A stretch of 64,000 nucleotides of DNA from Rachicladosporium sp. CCFEE 5018 (Eukaryota > Ascomycota > Dothideomycetes > Cladosporiales > Cladosporiaceae), in assembly GCA_002077045.2 (NCBI GenBank), contig KZ111151.1, positions 1,135,473 to 1,199,472 of the forward strand, written 5' to 3'. Below the pieces are notes generated by a model. It was not told the DNA's origin. It did no database searches and saw nothing but the letters and a program-made list of their open reading frames with translations. Below, in pieces: positions 43,986 through 57,732 of this stretch; positions within the stretch are counted from its first letter, which is position 1; every line of letters starts with the position of its first letter. The position numbers and the translations under genes are program-made.

Positions 43986-44851
43986 AGTTCTCTGCGGGAC
44001 CTCGAGCGCATTGCGCAGGAGTGCGACGCTAGTCTTTGATTGCGGCGTAACCTGAGGCAGGATATGAAGGGTATTGAATGCATAGCGATGGGGTACATGC
44101 GATTTGGCACCGTAGTCATGGCGGGGTTTGTGGATTTGTATGCTAGCGAGTAACGGAAAGGGCGATAAGATACCCAGGACAGGACATAGAATGCAGTCAA
44201 TTTGCAAACCTTTGTGAGCATCGAATCGTTTGGCACGATCGTGAAGCTTGGTTGATGAACACCCCACGAGTCAACTCCTGGTGGCGCTTGGAGTCAAAAC
44301 ATCTGTAGCCCTAAGGGTGACTAGTAATCGACGAGTGTGTGTGTCACGTGCAAGAATGTTCATCGATAAGCCGGCTAGAGGGAGATATGGAGTCGACGCC
44401 GACTAGCGTGCTTTAAACATCAGTCCAATCGCGCCTTCTCTTCCGATTCCAACTTGACAATGCACCTTTGGATGAACGCACAATCATTCTCCTTCGCGTA
44501 CTGAGAACCACTACCATTCGAGTCAACTCATGCCAGATCAATCAGGCATCAAATTCAATGAGAGCAGTTCAAAATCATATCGAAGATTGCCTGGACTGCC
44601 GAGTAGCGTAGGTGTTGGTCGCACTTTCCTTCATTTCCTGGACTTCTTCCCTAGAAGCTTTGCTGTCAACCTTCACCTTAGGACGTGATCTCTTTTCGCT
44701 ACTCCTGTATCGCAACAGCCGAACGCCTTCGAGACCCAGGCGTCATGATACTTAATATGAGCTGAGCCTGAACCTCCGTGGATGGACTCCTCAATCATTA
44801 CATCAGTATCCGGAAGAGTGAAGAGCGCCGTGCGGTGGCCTCGACGTACTC
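43986..44851. other. Intergenic between cyclin and Asteroid-type gene, copy B
   Basis: 866 bp; no supported gene. The region around 44,350-44,700 is strongly diverged from copy A. Confidence 0.5.
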
Positions 44852-46580
44852 ATGGGTATCCCCGGGCTTACTGCTCGACTCTCTGGTCGAGGCCGCATTG
44901 TCATATTGACATATCCGATCGAAATCACGCCATCACCGTCAGAGCAGCAGACACAGCTTCCAGATGCTCTGATCGTCGATGGTCCAAGTCTCGCCTACTA
45001 CATACACAAAGCGATGCTGACATCAGCCTCATCGGACAGCAGCACTGGTCCCTCACCCGGGTATCGTGCTCTTGGAGCTCGGATCGTTGAATTGCTCAAT
45101 GAAATGGAGAAGACCGGCATGCGAATGTAGGACGCCATGCCCAATGAATATCATGTGGAAGCTGACATTACTCCGCAGTGAGGCAATATACTTTGATGGT
45201 GTACTCCCCGGCCATAAGCTAGACACGAGAGTCTCGAGAATGAAGCAGAATGTGAGCTACCTCCGCAAAGCCGTGCTCGGCGATGTGAGAGAAGCTCGAA
45301 TGCCGGAACCCCCTTTTCTGGTGCCTGCTATGCTCCAAGCTCTGCTAGAGAGCAAGTATGCGAGCCTCGTACAGGTTGTGCCGGCTGAAGCCGACGACTA
45401 CTGTGCACTGCACGCCAATCGAGTCGATGCAGGAGGGCTCAGCCGACCTCTGATCCTGACCGACGATTCCGATATGTTCGTTCTGGACATCGGTCGGAGC
45501 TCAGGCATACTCTACCTGAGCAGTCTCACACGCTTGGACACACTTCACGGCTTCCGGTATACCGCCGATATGTACTGTCCCGGAGAGATCGCGTCTTCTG
45601 CTGGTCTGCGCGATCTCAAACAGGCAGCGTACTATATGATGGTCGACAAAAAGATGACCTTCGATGCTGCAATTGCAAAGGTCTTTCGCACCGGAAGCGA
45701 GACCTATGAAGGGTACGCATCGTTCTGTCACAAGATTGCCACACCTCCTGCAAGCTCGGATCAAATGTCAACAGCAGTCGTTGATCACCTGCGACGGATG
45801 GATCCTCGCATAGCAGAGGTGGCTTATCAGGCATTGTTGCCCAGTACTCGAGCGGATCTAGAGGTTATCAACGCTTTCTTGCCAATGCTCCACGAAGATG
45901 CGACCCGATTCTCCGTCTGGAAGGTTGGCCACGATATTCGCAACTTGGCATACCGCATCATGCTCTCGCAGGGGTCGGGTCGATGCGTTGTACATGAGTA
46001 CAGCCGTCGAGGTGAAGGGATTGGCCACAGTGTCGGGGAATGTACCGCATCTTGGCAGGACGAGTTGTCGGAAGTGTTGGAGTGGCTGACCGCAAGTATT
46101 TTGCAAGCGCCACTCGGCACGTCACCAGCGCAGCGATGGCAGTATGTTGGCACGGTCATAGCACTGCATTTCTACACCGAGTACTATGCTGAGCCCATCA
46201 CGTATGAGCGCACGGTGACAGTGCTAACGAAAGCCGAGCCCGGCGACTGGCTTGATGTTCATGTTTCTGGCATGGCACAGGCTGCAGTCTATTCTGTAAG
46301 AATGTTGAAACATTTTCTGGATCTCCACGCGGTTCAGGGCATCATAGATGGAGATCTGACACGACTTCATAGCTTACTCGTTGACATGCCGGGTATAGCT
46401 GAGCTGTTCGAACGCAGTGACACGGACACGGTGGGCTTTTGGAAGTCGTCCGCTGAGGAATTAGTGGCTATGTTGGTACCGTTCGAAGAAGCAAACGATG
46501 ATGAGATGGAGAAGAGTGACGATGAGAGCGAGTATGCGGGTACGATAGGCAGTAATCCGTACAGCTTGCTTGCTCGTTGA
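44852..46580 (+). CDS. Asteroid-type XPG/FEN domain protein, copy B, 2 exons
   Basis: Exons are 44852-45126 and 45179-46580, joined by a 52-bp intron in the same place and phase as copy A; 558 aa. The metal-site motifs (VDGPSLAYYIHKA, VPAEADDYCA, LTDDSDMFVLDIG) are unchanged. Replacements are scattered, for example NRVDAGG for KRVDAGG and FLPMLHED for SLPMLYED. The acceptor base differs (CGCAG followed by TGAGG rather than AGAGG), which keeps an Ile at the junction through a different codon. Confidence 0.8.
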
Positions 46581-47001
46581 CGCGCTACTCAACTATCATC
46601 CGACCGACGACCTTTCGCGAGACTAAGCCCGCCTGGCGAAGATCGTTGCTGCTCAACGACTAAGCTTCATCATACAACATACTGATCCTCCGTGTGCGAC
46701 TGTTCTCTGATCAGATGCTCTCCTACGTCAGATTCGGGCCACGCGATCCTTCTCCGGCTGACCTCCGAGCTATCAATTCGACAGCAGGCGTGCAGGACGC
46801 GAGCGTTGTCGTACCTCGCTACGTGGAGAAGCTCATAATGTCTCGAAGCTCGTTGCAATCCCAGTCAGGCATGTTCGGGTCTGAATTCTCAAGTCACCAG
46901 AGTAACAAGCTGGCATACATGTGTTAGTGATATTCCAGGAAGGATGATGGTCGACATGATAGCCGGTAGATTGTATTCGCCGCTGGTACACTGCCTTGCT
47001 C
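46581..47001. other. Convergent intergenic, copy B
   Basis: 421 bp between two 3' ends; no gene seen; strongly diverged from 28107-28528. Confidence 0.45.
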
Positions 47002-47571
47002 TCATCCTCCGAACATGCCTCTCGCCATGCTGAGACTCTTTCGCCAGCTCCGATTGGTCGACATGCTTGGCCTTGGTCCTGTGATGCTGCTCACCCCTGG
47101 GCTAGTCGGGCTCTGTTCGCGAGGTGTACCAGGGTAGTACTTCGAAGCACTCGGCAGGAGCTCGTGCGGTGGCATGGTCAAGTACATGTTGAATCTCTCG
47201 TCACGATCCCGGTTTATCTGACTGCGTACACTAGCTGCAGTGCTCGTGCGACTCAGCGACAAAGACCCAAGCGACCCAGCGCTGTCGCTGCGCTGCTCCC
47301 GTGTGATGCCAAGGATTGGGGATGCTGGTGTGGACGCGATTGACGAGCTGGACGAAGAAGAGCCGCCGAACAGGCGATGAGTCGAGTCCAAGGTACCCTG
47401 CTCGGACGTTGAGTTGCACCAAGGGCATGAGTCCATCCGCCGTTCCCAGCCCTCGAGACGTAGCTTGGCAGGGCAGTTGGCGAGATTGTGGTCGTCCCTG
47501 CAGGGCTTGATGAGCTCATACCACCGATGAGAGCAGGATTGTGTCGAGACATTGAGGCCGGCGACGCACAT
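47002..47571 (-). CDS. Small Cys/Ser-rich protein of unknown function, copy B
   Basis: 189 aa, two residues shorter than copy A through loss of one hexanucleotide unit in the Ser/Leu run. All cysteines and the HRWYELIKPC and SCPWCN motifs are kept; replacements fall mostly in the Ser-rich half. Retention of the Cys module in both copies supports a real protein with a structured N terminus. Confidence 0.65.
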   Translation of the reverse strand: MCVAGLNVSTQSCSHRWYELIKPCRDDHNLANCPAKLRLEGWERRMDSCPWCNSTSEQGTLDSTHRLFGGSSSSSSSIASTPASPILGITREQRSDSAGSLGSLSLSRTSTAASVRSQINRDRDERFNMYLTMPPHELLPSASKYYPGTPREQSPTSPGVSSITGPRPSMSTNRSWRKSLSMARGMFGG

Positions 47572-48432
47572 GGTGGCGACTTGATATTCCTTGGAAGTCG
47601 CGGTGAATTTGGTGGCAGAACAAGAAGTGATCTTGAGTGCTGGTGTCGATGGTAGAAAACTGTTCGATCACACCACCGAGAGAGGCGCTGCAGGTAGTTT
47701 AGATAGATGGCGGATCGTCCGGGACTGTGCGACTGCAACTGCTGATAGATCACTAATGCCACTGTTATATCTATCGGATCATGTACGCCACGGCAAGCAG
47801 TCAGGATTACAGGCACTCAGTCAGCAGCCAGCGCACGCCCACGTTGTCGATAAGGGAAGAGTGAGACGTGGGAAGCAGACAGCGCATGGACACCGCCTTA
47901 TCACGGGTCTTGCGGTTTGCTTCTACAGCACGATTGTGCCTGCCACTGCGTTCGCGTGGCATCGCGTGCGTCTCCGAATCATTCTAGTGCTGTTAGATCT
48001 GTGTCCCGGTGTGCCGGTTTACTAGTCGAACTAGGGAGAGCTAAGGACGAGAGCCGGCAGTAGCGTTCCAGATCCCTTGGGTGTGGGTCTGACGACATGC
48101 ATTTCGAAGTTGAATTCATTTCGTCTCTCTCTGACTCCAAGAACACGCATGTGATATGTCTGACGCTACATATCGAATCTAAAGATCCGTGGTCATGATA
48201 TGCATGTGCTGGCAGCCGATCACGACGAAATCGTCACGATAGCCGAGCCAAGATTTCAAACATGCGGTTCGTGACACCCCGGCGCCGCGGGATGCGCTTC
48301 ATGCATGCACGCCTCTAGTCGGACGCACCGGACTTCCTTCCACACCGCATCTTCTACTCACTAATCCATGGTCATCGGCAATGATCTTTGATGTCCGGGC
48401 TGGCACTGTTGCTGGGATCTAGAACTCGCTAA
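47572..48432. promoter_or_regulatory. Upstream region of the Cys/Ser-rich gene, copy B
   Basis: 861 bp without a supported gene; contains the highly similar stretch at about 47,685-47,910 also seen in copy A. Around 48,100-48,240 the copies differ by indels. Confidence 0.4.
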
Positions 48433-49424
48433 GTGGGGAGAGTCGAGTCCACCGAGTTGGTGCCCCCGCACGTGGGAACACAAGCAAGAGATTCCGCTGT
48501 GGATCGAGTGTTTGCTACCGCTAAAACGATTGAGAGTATGCTGGATTTGTTTGATGACTATAGAGACCTTTCGGCATCGAACGGCACCACCCAGTGCGAC
48601 GCAGGACAATACTGTGAATGGCCTGTACGGCAGTGCGTCAACCTATCGAATCGCTCGCGACGCACTGCGCGAGTTCGCCGATGCGCATTACTCCATGCTA
48701 AAACACTCCTCCACTCAGCAAGGCTTTCATTTGCCGAGAACGCTCTAACCATCTCGACTCGTGTACTGTGAAAATGATCTCCATGAGGCGGCGCCTGGCG
48801 ACTTTAAACATCGGAAAATTGCCTCACGGCACTGTCTTCGCACTGCCCAAGCTCGATGATCTGTCCGCGCAGCTCGTCGATATATCGGAGGCTGGCGATC
48901 TTGTGTCGCAAAGGCACTGTCCACGGCCGATCTGGGTTCTGCACCAATCTCAGGCCTCCCACAGCGCGCGCGATTCTGCGTATCGAAGATGTGATCGACG
49001 ACCACAGCGCTGACGTAGAGGTAAGCTACAAGGTCAACCATGTGAGACTTGTGATCGTGGCCAAGCAGCTGCAGGATATCATTCGCGGGACAGGCTGACA
49101 GCATGCACAACTTTGCGTGCCCGATCTCAAGGAGATCACATCAGGACTGCAGCATGTTGCAGCCAACGCTCGACTGCTTGACCTGCGTCGCTCGTGGTGA
49201 CGAACCACCCTAAGTTGTGATCAAGTGGTGCTGTCGTGTTGCCGTCTGGTCCACAGAGTTCGCAATTCTTCAATAATCGAGTTGTTCGGTAGGTGTGGTC
49301 GGCATTTGGTCAGCGCGTATTTGGCCACTTGATCAGTCCTTGCCGGCTGTCCACACACGTCCCGGACGAGGCAGATATCAAGGCGTTGCTTGCCGGACGA
49401 GATGGTCCATCACGCATCTCATGA
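48433..49424 (+). pseudogene. Decayed coding region of unknown family, copy B
   Basis: Counterpart of 29944-30935. Here the first piece is open further upstream (VESTELVPPHVGTQARDSAV joined to the DRVFATAKTIESMLDL segment), where copy A has a stop. A stop follows the HYSMLKHSS piece (LPRTL then TAA). The FALPKLDDLSAQLVDISEA and RIEDVIDDHSADVEVSY pieces survive. Different lesions in the two copies suggest decay continued after they separated, on top of shared frame breaks. Confidence 0.35.
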
Positions 49425-49466
49425 GCCGAGTAGAAGTAGCATTGCGACCCATGGTGTGCACGGCCT

Positions 49467-49871
49467 TCACAGCACTCCGTCGTGCTCGCCAGGTAGTCGC
49501 TTCACGCGCTTCTGCTCCCAGTTGTCTAGATCTTTCGCAGCAAGTTTCTGTTGCTCTTATTAGTGCATGGTCATCGTAATAGTGTTGAACCAGTCTGTAC
49601 CCACGTAGTATTCCTCCTTCATGTCCACCTTCCGCTTGTCCTTGCCAATCCCTAACCGCTCATCTTCTGTCATCTGCCGTACTTTGCGATCATGTCGTTC
49701 GTAGCGTAGCGCCGTTGCTGGCGTCAGAAAGAAGCTGCCGAGTACCATCGTGGCAATGAAGGGAAGGCCGAATAGGGCGAATGGGTGCTTCGACAGTGCT
49801 GAGCGATATCGCGCTGGTATAGATCCCTGATATGAAGACGGACGAAAGGGTTTCGAGGGAAAGGCTGGCAT
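49467..49871 (-). CDS. COX16: Cytochrome c oxidase assembly factor Cox16, copy B, 2 exons
   Basis: Exons are 49871-49605 and 49547-49467, with the same 57-bp intron (GTGGGT...CTAAC...AACAG) and a protein identical to copy A (115 aa). Identity of the protein beside a strongly changed upstream region shows purifying selection on the coding part. Confidence 0.92.
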
Positions 49872-50093
49872 GGTGTGGAAGCATTTGTAGCTGAGGCGAT
49901 GATGCTCGAATCGTTCGTTGGTAATACAACAGGAAAGTAGAGGTGGAGTCCGCAGATTGATGCCACGTGATCGCGTGCCGAAGTCGCGTACCTTCACCTT
50001 TTGGTTAGTTTGCCTACGAATACGACATGTCCACTTCGCCATACGAACTTACAACAGCGATCAGACGATACTCAGGTAGACGATGATCGAGGC
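49872..50093. promoter_or_regulatory. Bidirectional COX16/ATR promoter, copy B
   Basis: 222 bp, 9 bp longer than copy A, with many substitutions in the COX16-proximal 120 bp. Confidence 0.6.
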
Positions 50094-53000
50094 ATGGCAC
50101 GCCGCACCTCCATGGCGTATGGAGCACGCACAAATGGCGTCGCTGGTCATGATCCACGCCATGCCGACATGCACGTCAATGGCGATGGACCACCTCCATC
50201 AACCTTAGCAGCACAGATCGTGCACAATCAGACGCGGCCGCTGGCGACTCAATCCAACGGCGAGCAAGCCACTTTTGCAGGCCTTCTGCACGAGCTTTTG
50301 CACAACTCGGACGCTGCTCCAGAGACAGACGTTGCGGTCAATGTGCAGCTGATTGCTGTGGTAGTCAAGGCTGGGCTTAGTGTACTTACGCACGATAATC
50401 CTTTCGCTCTGTGGGAGGAGCTACTCTCTCAAGCTGCAGACAGTCTCAAGGTTGTCAAGGCTACGATCGCCAGACAGCCTGAAGTCCTGGTCACAGCCGT
50501 CCAGCCTGACGGACCCCGGCTCTTGCTCTGGCTCGTCGTACGCTTGCTGCCAATATGTGGCAACCCGCGGTGTCAGGACCTGCAACTCGCTGATCTTCTC
50601 ACTTCCGCGATCACTGCTTTGGAGAAGTCGACCAAGCTATGGCGAGCCACGGAAACTATGCGGGCCTTGATAAGGAGCTGTGTCGACCGTAGGTTTTCAA
50701 AGCATTTCATGTGGCGTGGCTGACTTCTCCCGCAGATGCACTCGTCACATTGGAGTCTTCTGACGGCTCAACGGCGCGGTCGACAGTAGTATTGCCTCCT
50801 ATGCGATGGCTCACGAAGCTGTGGCCAGAGTCCGAGACTGCCATTGCATTGCCACAGGATGCGCAAATAGTCATCGACAACTCAATGCAGGTGATCTTGA
50901 TGTCATTGACAATATCCCGAAGTATTACGTCTCACCCGAGGTGGCTTGACGAAACATACCAAAGACTTCACACTTTATTGCTTTGCGAACCACCGCAATC
51001 ACGTCGCGCGGATACCTGGAGGGATGCCATCGTCAGAACTCTGAAGCTCAGTCGCGGAGCCTCGCAGCTACCGATCTTGGCTGACTTACTCGCTGATAGC
51101 ACGCAAATTCTACCGTCCCAAGCGATGCAGCGTGGAATTGCAGAAGTGCTACGGGCCATACTACAGGCGGGCTTGCCGCAGTATGTGCAATACCTGGAAG
51201 AGCCTTTGCTCAGACTTGTGCGCAGCAATCTCTTCCAGCAGCTCGATCCCAGTCTCAAGTCAGTCATGACACAAGGGCTGCGCCGCCAGATTGTAAGTGC
51301 GGATCTACCAGATGGTCTGCGTGATGCGGATCAAGACATGGTGGACGTCGACAATTCACAACTATCTCGAGCGCAAGCACAGCCGACCGATCTTTCACGG
51401 GTAAGAAAGCGACGACGACTTTGGCCTCAGCTGGGTCAACATCAAAGCGGACCAACGTTCCCAAAGCTCGCAGAGATTCTAGGAGGTGATCTCAACGATT
51501 TGCACTCGCTCGTGACTCGCGCACCTGCTGCATACGGCGATCTCGATGAGTTTGATCAATGCGCCGTATGGGCGTCTTTGAATGAGACTCTATGTCAGGT
51601 CGAGAGCTCCAATGACTACGTGCCCTTGCTTGCATCTCTACTAGATGCGTTGGAGCTGCAGAACACCAAGAAGCCACGGGTCTTGTGCATGCAGGCCATA
51701 CGTGCATGCGTCCGCAAGTCAACCGACATGACGATTGTCGATCTTGCAGCCTCTCGTGTTGGCCAGGTCACTTTGAGGGCACTCCATAGCTCGCTACGTG
51801 AGCTCCGCATAGCGGCGGCCCATTGCCTGCCAGCATTCCTTCATATCGAATCAGCTCCGGAGCTGTCTGCGCGCAACCAGCAGGTCGCCCTCCAATATCT
51901 TCGCACTCTCTCTGATCGCGATGTTCCGAGCGAGCTGGAAACGCTGATCGTAGCGTGGGGTCAAGTCGCAACTGTGAGTGGAGAGAATGAGCTCAATCTT
52001 GTCCTGCTACAGCTGGTCGATCTACTCGGACATGTCAACCCCATTGTCTGTGGACTTGCCTTCTCAGAGATCGAGCGTGTGGCTGAAACGAAGGCGCTCT
52101 CTGTGGAGCAACTCTTCGCCCCGTATTGGTCGTCGGTGGCAGTGTCAGCGGTCTCCGATCTGCTTTCTCGACCTCAGAAGATACAGCACCTGTGCGACTT
52201 ACTGCGAAAGGACGTCAACCAGCTTTTGCTCATGACACAGCGGGAGACGATACCTTCACTTGTCTTGCACCAGAAGAAGGACGAGCTACAGCGGATAGCG
52301 TCGGCACGTGGCGCCAATGTCACCATACAGGACATCTGCCTGCAACCCCAGAGCAATCTTGTTGCCATCTTGTCACTTCTACTCGCCCAGCCAAGTGCGG
52401 ATCTTGAAGATACGGTCTTGCAGTGCTTGAGTGGCGTGGCGCCCGGGTTCGATGGTACTGATCTTGCCGCGTTGATCAAGCCCGAGTCGGTCGCCATAGC
52501 CTGCGAGCTCCTTCGATATATTGGCGATCAACCACCGAGCCGCAAGTCTCGGGCGTACCATGCTTTTCAGCTCTTCACCAATCTGTCCGTACGGCGGCCG
52601 GGGCAAAGTAAGGCGCATAACAAGCTGACCAAGACGCTCGCTGTCTTCTTCGAGACACATATTCTGGGCATGATGGCCAGCTTCTCAGACGTCTTGTCTG
52701 CTGCAAGCAGCGAACACTCAAGAACAGAACAGCAGCGCTGCCTCCAAGGTATCGCAGAGATGGTGCTACTGGCCAAGAGCGAGGTCAGCATTGCACTACC
52801 CCAGATTCGCGCCTGTCTTCAATCAGCTATCGAACAGAAAGAGCTCTGCGATGATGCATGGTCTGCGTGGTTGTCGCTACTGCCTGTGCTGGAGAGCGAT
52901 GACATTGCCCTGATCACCGATCAGACATTCACCCTCATCGTCCGCCATTGGGCCCATCTCCCACCCGCTCTTCAGCAGACTACCTACGAACGAGTCACGG

Positions 53001-56000
53001 AGATGATCAGATCACACAATGCGGCTATCAATAAGGTGGTGCTCCTACTACCAATATTGACCACTATTCCCCTTTTCGCGAAGCTCGGGACTGAGATTGA
53101 GCGCTTGCAAAACGTCGAGGCCACAGAGGGACGTTTCAAGGCATTCACCAAGCGACTGAAGAGCGAGAGCAAGGTCATTGTTCTACAAGCTCTCACGGAG
53201 CTTGTTCCTTTCCTAGAGACGCATCAAGGCAAAATACATGACGCAGCGATGAGTGAGCAGCCGGACACGTGGATGACCGAAGTCGTGCGCTCGCTGCTGG
53301 ATGTGACAACACAGCTCGCAAGCGAGAGTGACGACGCCGCTGACTTGTGCGGCAAATGCCTAGGCATAGTCGGCTGTTTGGATCCAAATCGCGTCAACGC
53401 TACCAGACCGCGCAACACTCTGCTGATCATGTCGAACTTCGATAAGGCGGATGAGGTGATCAAGTGGGTCGTCGAACTGCTAGAGAACGTACTTGTGAAG
53501 GCGTTCAAGTCCGCTTCTAACGCACGTTCTCAAGGTTTCCTGGCCTATGTGATGCAGGAGCTTCTGCGGTTCTGCGAATTCAACGACTCTACTGCATTGA
53601 GACCCAGAGCTACGCAAGGCAATACCGCCTCGCAAAGGTGGCTCGACATGCCTGAGCATGTACGAACCACTCTCACCCCCTTCCTGACATCGCGATATCT
53701 CGTTACGAGCCATGCGCCGGCGAACCCACCTCATCGAGAGTATCCTGGCTTCACGCCCGACAGCGGTCACGGGTCTTGGCTTCGAGGTTTGGTGTACGAT
53801 CTCATGTGGAAAGCCAAAGGCGACAATGCGAAGATGGTGTTTCCCCTCCTAGCGCGGGTAATTCGCGGCCATGACCTTTCCATCGCTCATTTCTTACTTC
53901 CATATGCGCTGACCAATGTCGTACTTGGAGGTACAGTCACGGAGACCAAGGCTCTGCAAGATGAGATTCTGGCCGTACTCAAGAGTGAGCCATCGAATTC
54001 CACCGAGATCGAGACCATCAGACTGTGCAGCGAAAGTGTCTTCACGGCTCTCGACTACATGTCTTTGTGGCTACAGGGAAAGAAGAACATTGTCTCCGAG
54101 AGCCGAGCAACAGCGTGGCGTACTGGACATTCTCCTAACGACTTCGACGAGGTTGGCGATCAAGGGCAGATCCAGACCATTGAACAATTTCTCGGCTCGA
54201 TACCAGCAGAAGTTACTGCTGCACGTGCCATGAATTGCGAATCTTATGCACGCGGCTTGTTCAACTGGGAGCAGCACATACGTCAGGGACGCCCACTCAT
54301 CCCGTCAGCGTCCTCTGCGCATGAGCACGAAGATCTTTATGATCAACTCTTTGATATCTACGCCCAGATCGACGAGCCAGATGGCCTTGAAGGCTTGGCT
54401 GTTCACTTGCCCTTTTTGACGGACGAACAGCAAGCAGCGCTACACGTCAGAGCTGGTCGATGGACTGCTGCCCAGTCATGGTACGAACTACAACTGGCAG
54501 ACTCGCCTGACGATACCACACTTCAGACAAGTGTGCTGCAATGTTTCCGAGAGACTGGCCGCTATGCACCTCTTCTTCGCTATGCCGATAGCTTCTCGAC
54601 TGCGTATTCCAGTGACGAGACTCGCCAAGCTTCGTTTACTTCGCTTTTACCAGTCATGGCGGAAGCGAGCTGTATGATTGGTGATCTAGAAGTTCTTAAG
54701 CGGCGACTCACGCAGGCACCTGATGCACCAGCGACTAACTTCGATATCGGCCTCGGAGCAATTCTTGTCTCCGGTACCAACGAGGATCCTGAGCTCGGAA
54801 CAGCTCGCCTCGCCGCTCTTCGAAGAAGCGTCACCACTGGCATCTCTGCTGCCAGCGCCAGCTCCCTGCAGACATGCCATACCGAGCTCAAGAACCTGCA
54901 CATCCTGTACGAGGTAGAGGTCTTGAGCCGTGACCACGCACACGGTAATCACCCGACGTTGCTGAGTGGCTTCGAGAAGCGACTTGGTGCGGTTGGCTCG
55001 TACACTTCCGGGAAGCAGAGCATCCTCGGCATCCGGCGCGCAAAGATGCAGTCAGGCAAGGTGGTGTGGAATAATGCCCAAGTCGGTGCTTCATGGCTTG
55101 CGACAGCCAAGCTAGCACGCAAGGCTGGCAACTCGGAAAGTGCGTATAACGCGGTGCTTCGCGCGCATGAATGCGGGGATGTGTCGGCCAAATTGGAGGA
55201 AGCGCGACTTCTCTGGCATGATGGTCATGGGCGACAGGCGATACAAAGCCTGGAATCTGCCATTGCAGCGGGCAAATTCGATGATGAGGGCGAAGGTGTG
55301 GACACGACCGCCACAGTCTCCACCAGGAGTGACGCGCTGAAGCAGAATATGCTCCTTGCGAGGGCACACCTCATGGTGGCGAAGTGGCTCGATGCATCGG
55401 GCCAGACTCAGACCAAAGACATGACAGCAAAGTATCAGTACGCAGCGAAGACTTTCCAGCGGTGGGAAAGAGGTCATTATTACTTGGGCAAGCATTACCA
55501 CAAGCTGCTCCTGGCTGATTTGGCGCAGCCCAGGGCAAAGCAGAGTGAGAAGACTGTGACTGGAGATCTCACGCGTCTGATCATCGAAAATCTGCTACGC
55601 TCGATACCCTTTGGGAACAAGTACTGGCATGAGACTATTCCAAAAGTGCTTACGCTCTGGCTAGATCTCGGCACACACGCTATTCAGCGGACTGGCAAGG
55701 AGCCCCAGAACCTCTTTGATCTTCGAGTCAAAGCGTTGCAGGCTTGCTCTCGGCAGTTCAAGAAGTACTTCGATCGCGTTCCGCCATATATCTTCTACCA
55801 GGCTCTGCCGCAGATGCTGTCACGCATCAGTCATCCGCATCCTGAGGTGTGGAAGGAATTGATGCAGGTCATCACCAAGATCACTCTGACTCATCCAAGT
55901 CAAGCACTCTGGAGATTGCTTGCTGTCACGAAGGCCACTGATGGCATCAGGCGGGAGAGAGCCACGGAAGTAATCTCCAGGCTGAAGGACCCAAAGCTCA

Positions 56001-57289
56001 GAGACAAGGCTGGTGGCGTGCCGACCGATCTTTTGATGCTCATCGTGTCAAGCCAAAGGCTGGCTGACGGTTTGCTGCATGCGTCAGAAGCGGCAGTCGA
56101 AGCAAGGGCCACGCAGGCAAGCCTCTCGCGCGACCTTGGCTTCAATCACAAGCTCGCGCCTTGTAGTCTGGTAGTGCCACTCGAAAGCACTCTGACGGCC
56201 AGTGTACCCAACATTGGTACTAGTGCTAATATCCGGTCACACAAGGCCTTCGCTCAAGACAAAGTCACAATACAAGCTTTCGAAGATGAAGTCCGGGTGC
56301 TCAGCTCGTTGCAGCGGCCGAAGAAAGTCACCGTTCGTGGCTCCGATGGCAAACGGTACAGTCTGCTGTGCAAGCCCAAGGATGACCTACGTAAAGATCA
56401 GCGATTGATGGAGTTCAACGGTGTCATCAATCGAGCCTTGAAGCGTGATGCTGAAAGCAGCAAACGCCGACTGTATATCAAGACGTATGCCGTCATCCCC
56501 CTAAGTGAAGAGTCCGGTATCTTGGAGTGGGTCGAGGGCATCACGCCGATCAGAGACATCCTGCTGAACCACTACGGACGTCGCAACATCAGACCAAACT
56601 ACGTCGAGATCAGAGCTGTGCTCAATGACTGCACGAAGGACAAAGACGGCGGCCGTGGCTTCATTGACAAGGTCCTCCCGCAGTACCCACCTCTGCTGCA
56701 TGAGTGGTTCGCCGAGACATATCCCGAGCCTGACAAGTGGTTCGCTGCACGTGTGATGTATGCCAGATCTGCGGCTGTCATGTCCATAGTTGGACACGTC
56801 CTCGGCTTAGGCGATCGTCACGGTGAGAACATCCTGCTCCGCGAGGCTACCGGAGGCGTGTTCCACGTCGATTTCAATTGCCTCTTCGACAAAGGCATGA
56901 CATTCGAGCGTCCCGAACTCGTGCCATTCCGTCTCACGCGCAACATGGTTGACGCCATGGGTCCATATGGTTACGAAGGACCCTTTCGGCGATCCTGCGA
57001 GCTCACGCTTGGTCTGCTCCGCCAAAACAAGGATACCCTCAATACGATTCTGGAGACCTTCCTGTACGATCCGACGACGGACTTCATCGGCAAGAAAAAG
57101 AAACACACGGATGGCGTGCCCGAGACACCGCAAGAGATCCTCGATAGTGTGCAGGGAAAGCTGAAGGGAATCTACAAGAAAGAGACCGTACCGTTGAGCA
57201 CGGAGGGGTACGTCGATGCGTTGATCCGCGAGGCGGTCGACCCGTGGAACTTGTCACAGATGTACATTGGGTGGTGTGCTTTCTTGTAA
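50094..57289 (+). CDS. MEC1: ATR/Mec1/Rad3-type checkpoint kinase, copy B, 2 exons
   Basis: Exons are 50094-50688 and 50736-57289, joined by a 47-bp intron at the same position; 2,382 aa. The codon split by the intron gives His here and Asp in copy A. Catalytic loop (LGLGDRHGENILL), HVDFNCLFDKG and the FATC end are identical to copy A. Most base differences in the 3' half are silent. N-terminal HEAT-like region differences include RSNLFQQ for RSDLFQQ and QAGLPQY for HAGLLQY. Both copies look functional. Confidence 0.95.
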
Positions 57290-57732
57290 GATGAGAACGA
57301 TGCCGCAGGACCGAATGTTACGAACGCAACGAGCAGGGCATAGATGTACAGATACATACGGAGGCGTAGGCCTCGGATTCGACTTCCCGATTCAGTACAC
57401 CCGATGTGGTACGACGTCACTTGGTACCTGCATATCTCTCCGCAAAACCGCGTTTCTGTGACTTCACAAATAGGACATACGCGCGTGTGAAAACTTTGAC
57501 GATGCAACATAGCCACCGTTCACTCTTCAGCAAGTCTTCACTTGATCATCTCTTACACAGGTATCCCTTTCCTTACTATCGCTTCACTCAACATTCTTTC
57601 ACCTGAAACTCGCTAAGCCCCCTGACATCCGCACCTCGATCGCTAATACGCGTATGCATTGGCGATCACGAGCAATTTCTTGACCGCGTTTGCTACAAGC
57701 CACAATAGGCGCTTCACAATACATTTCTTATT
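57290..57732. promoter_or_regulatory. Upstream region of the MscS-type channel gene, copy B
   Basis: 443 bp, same layout as 38792-39235 with scattered substitutions; no other gene. Confidence 0.5.
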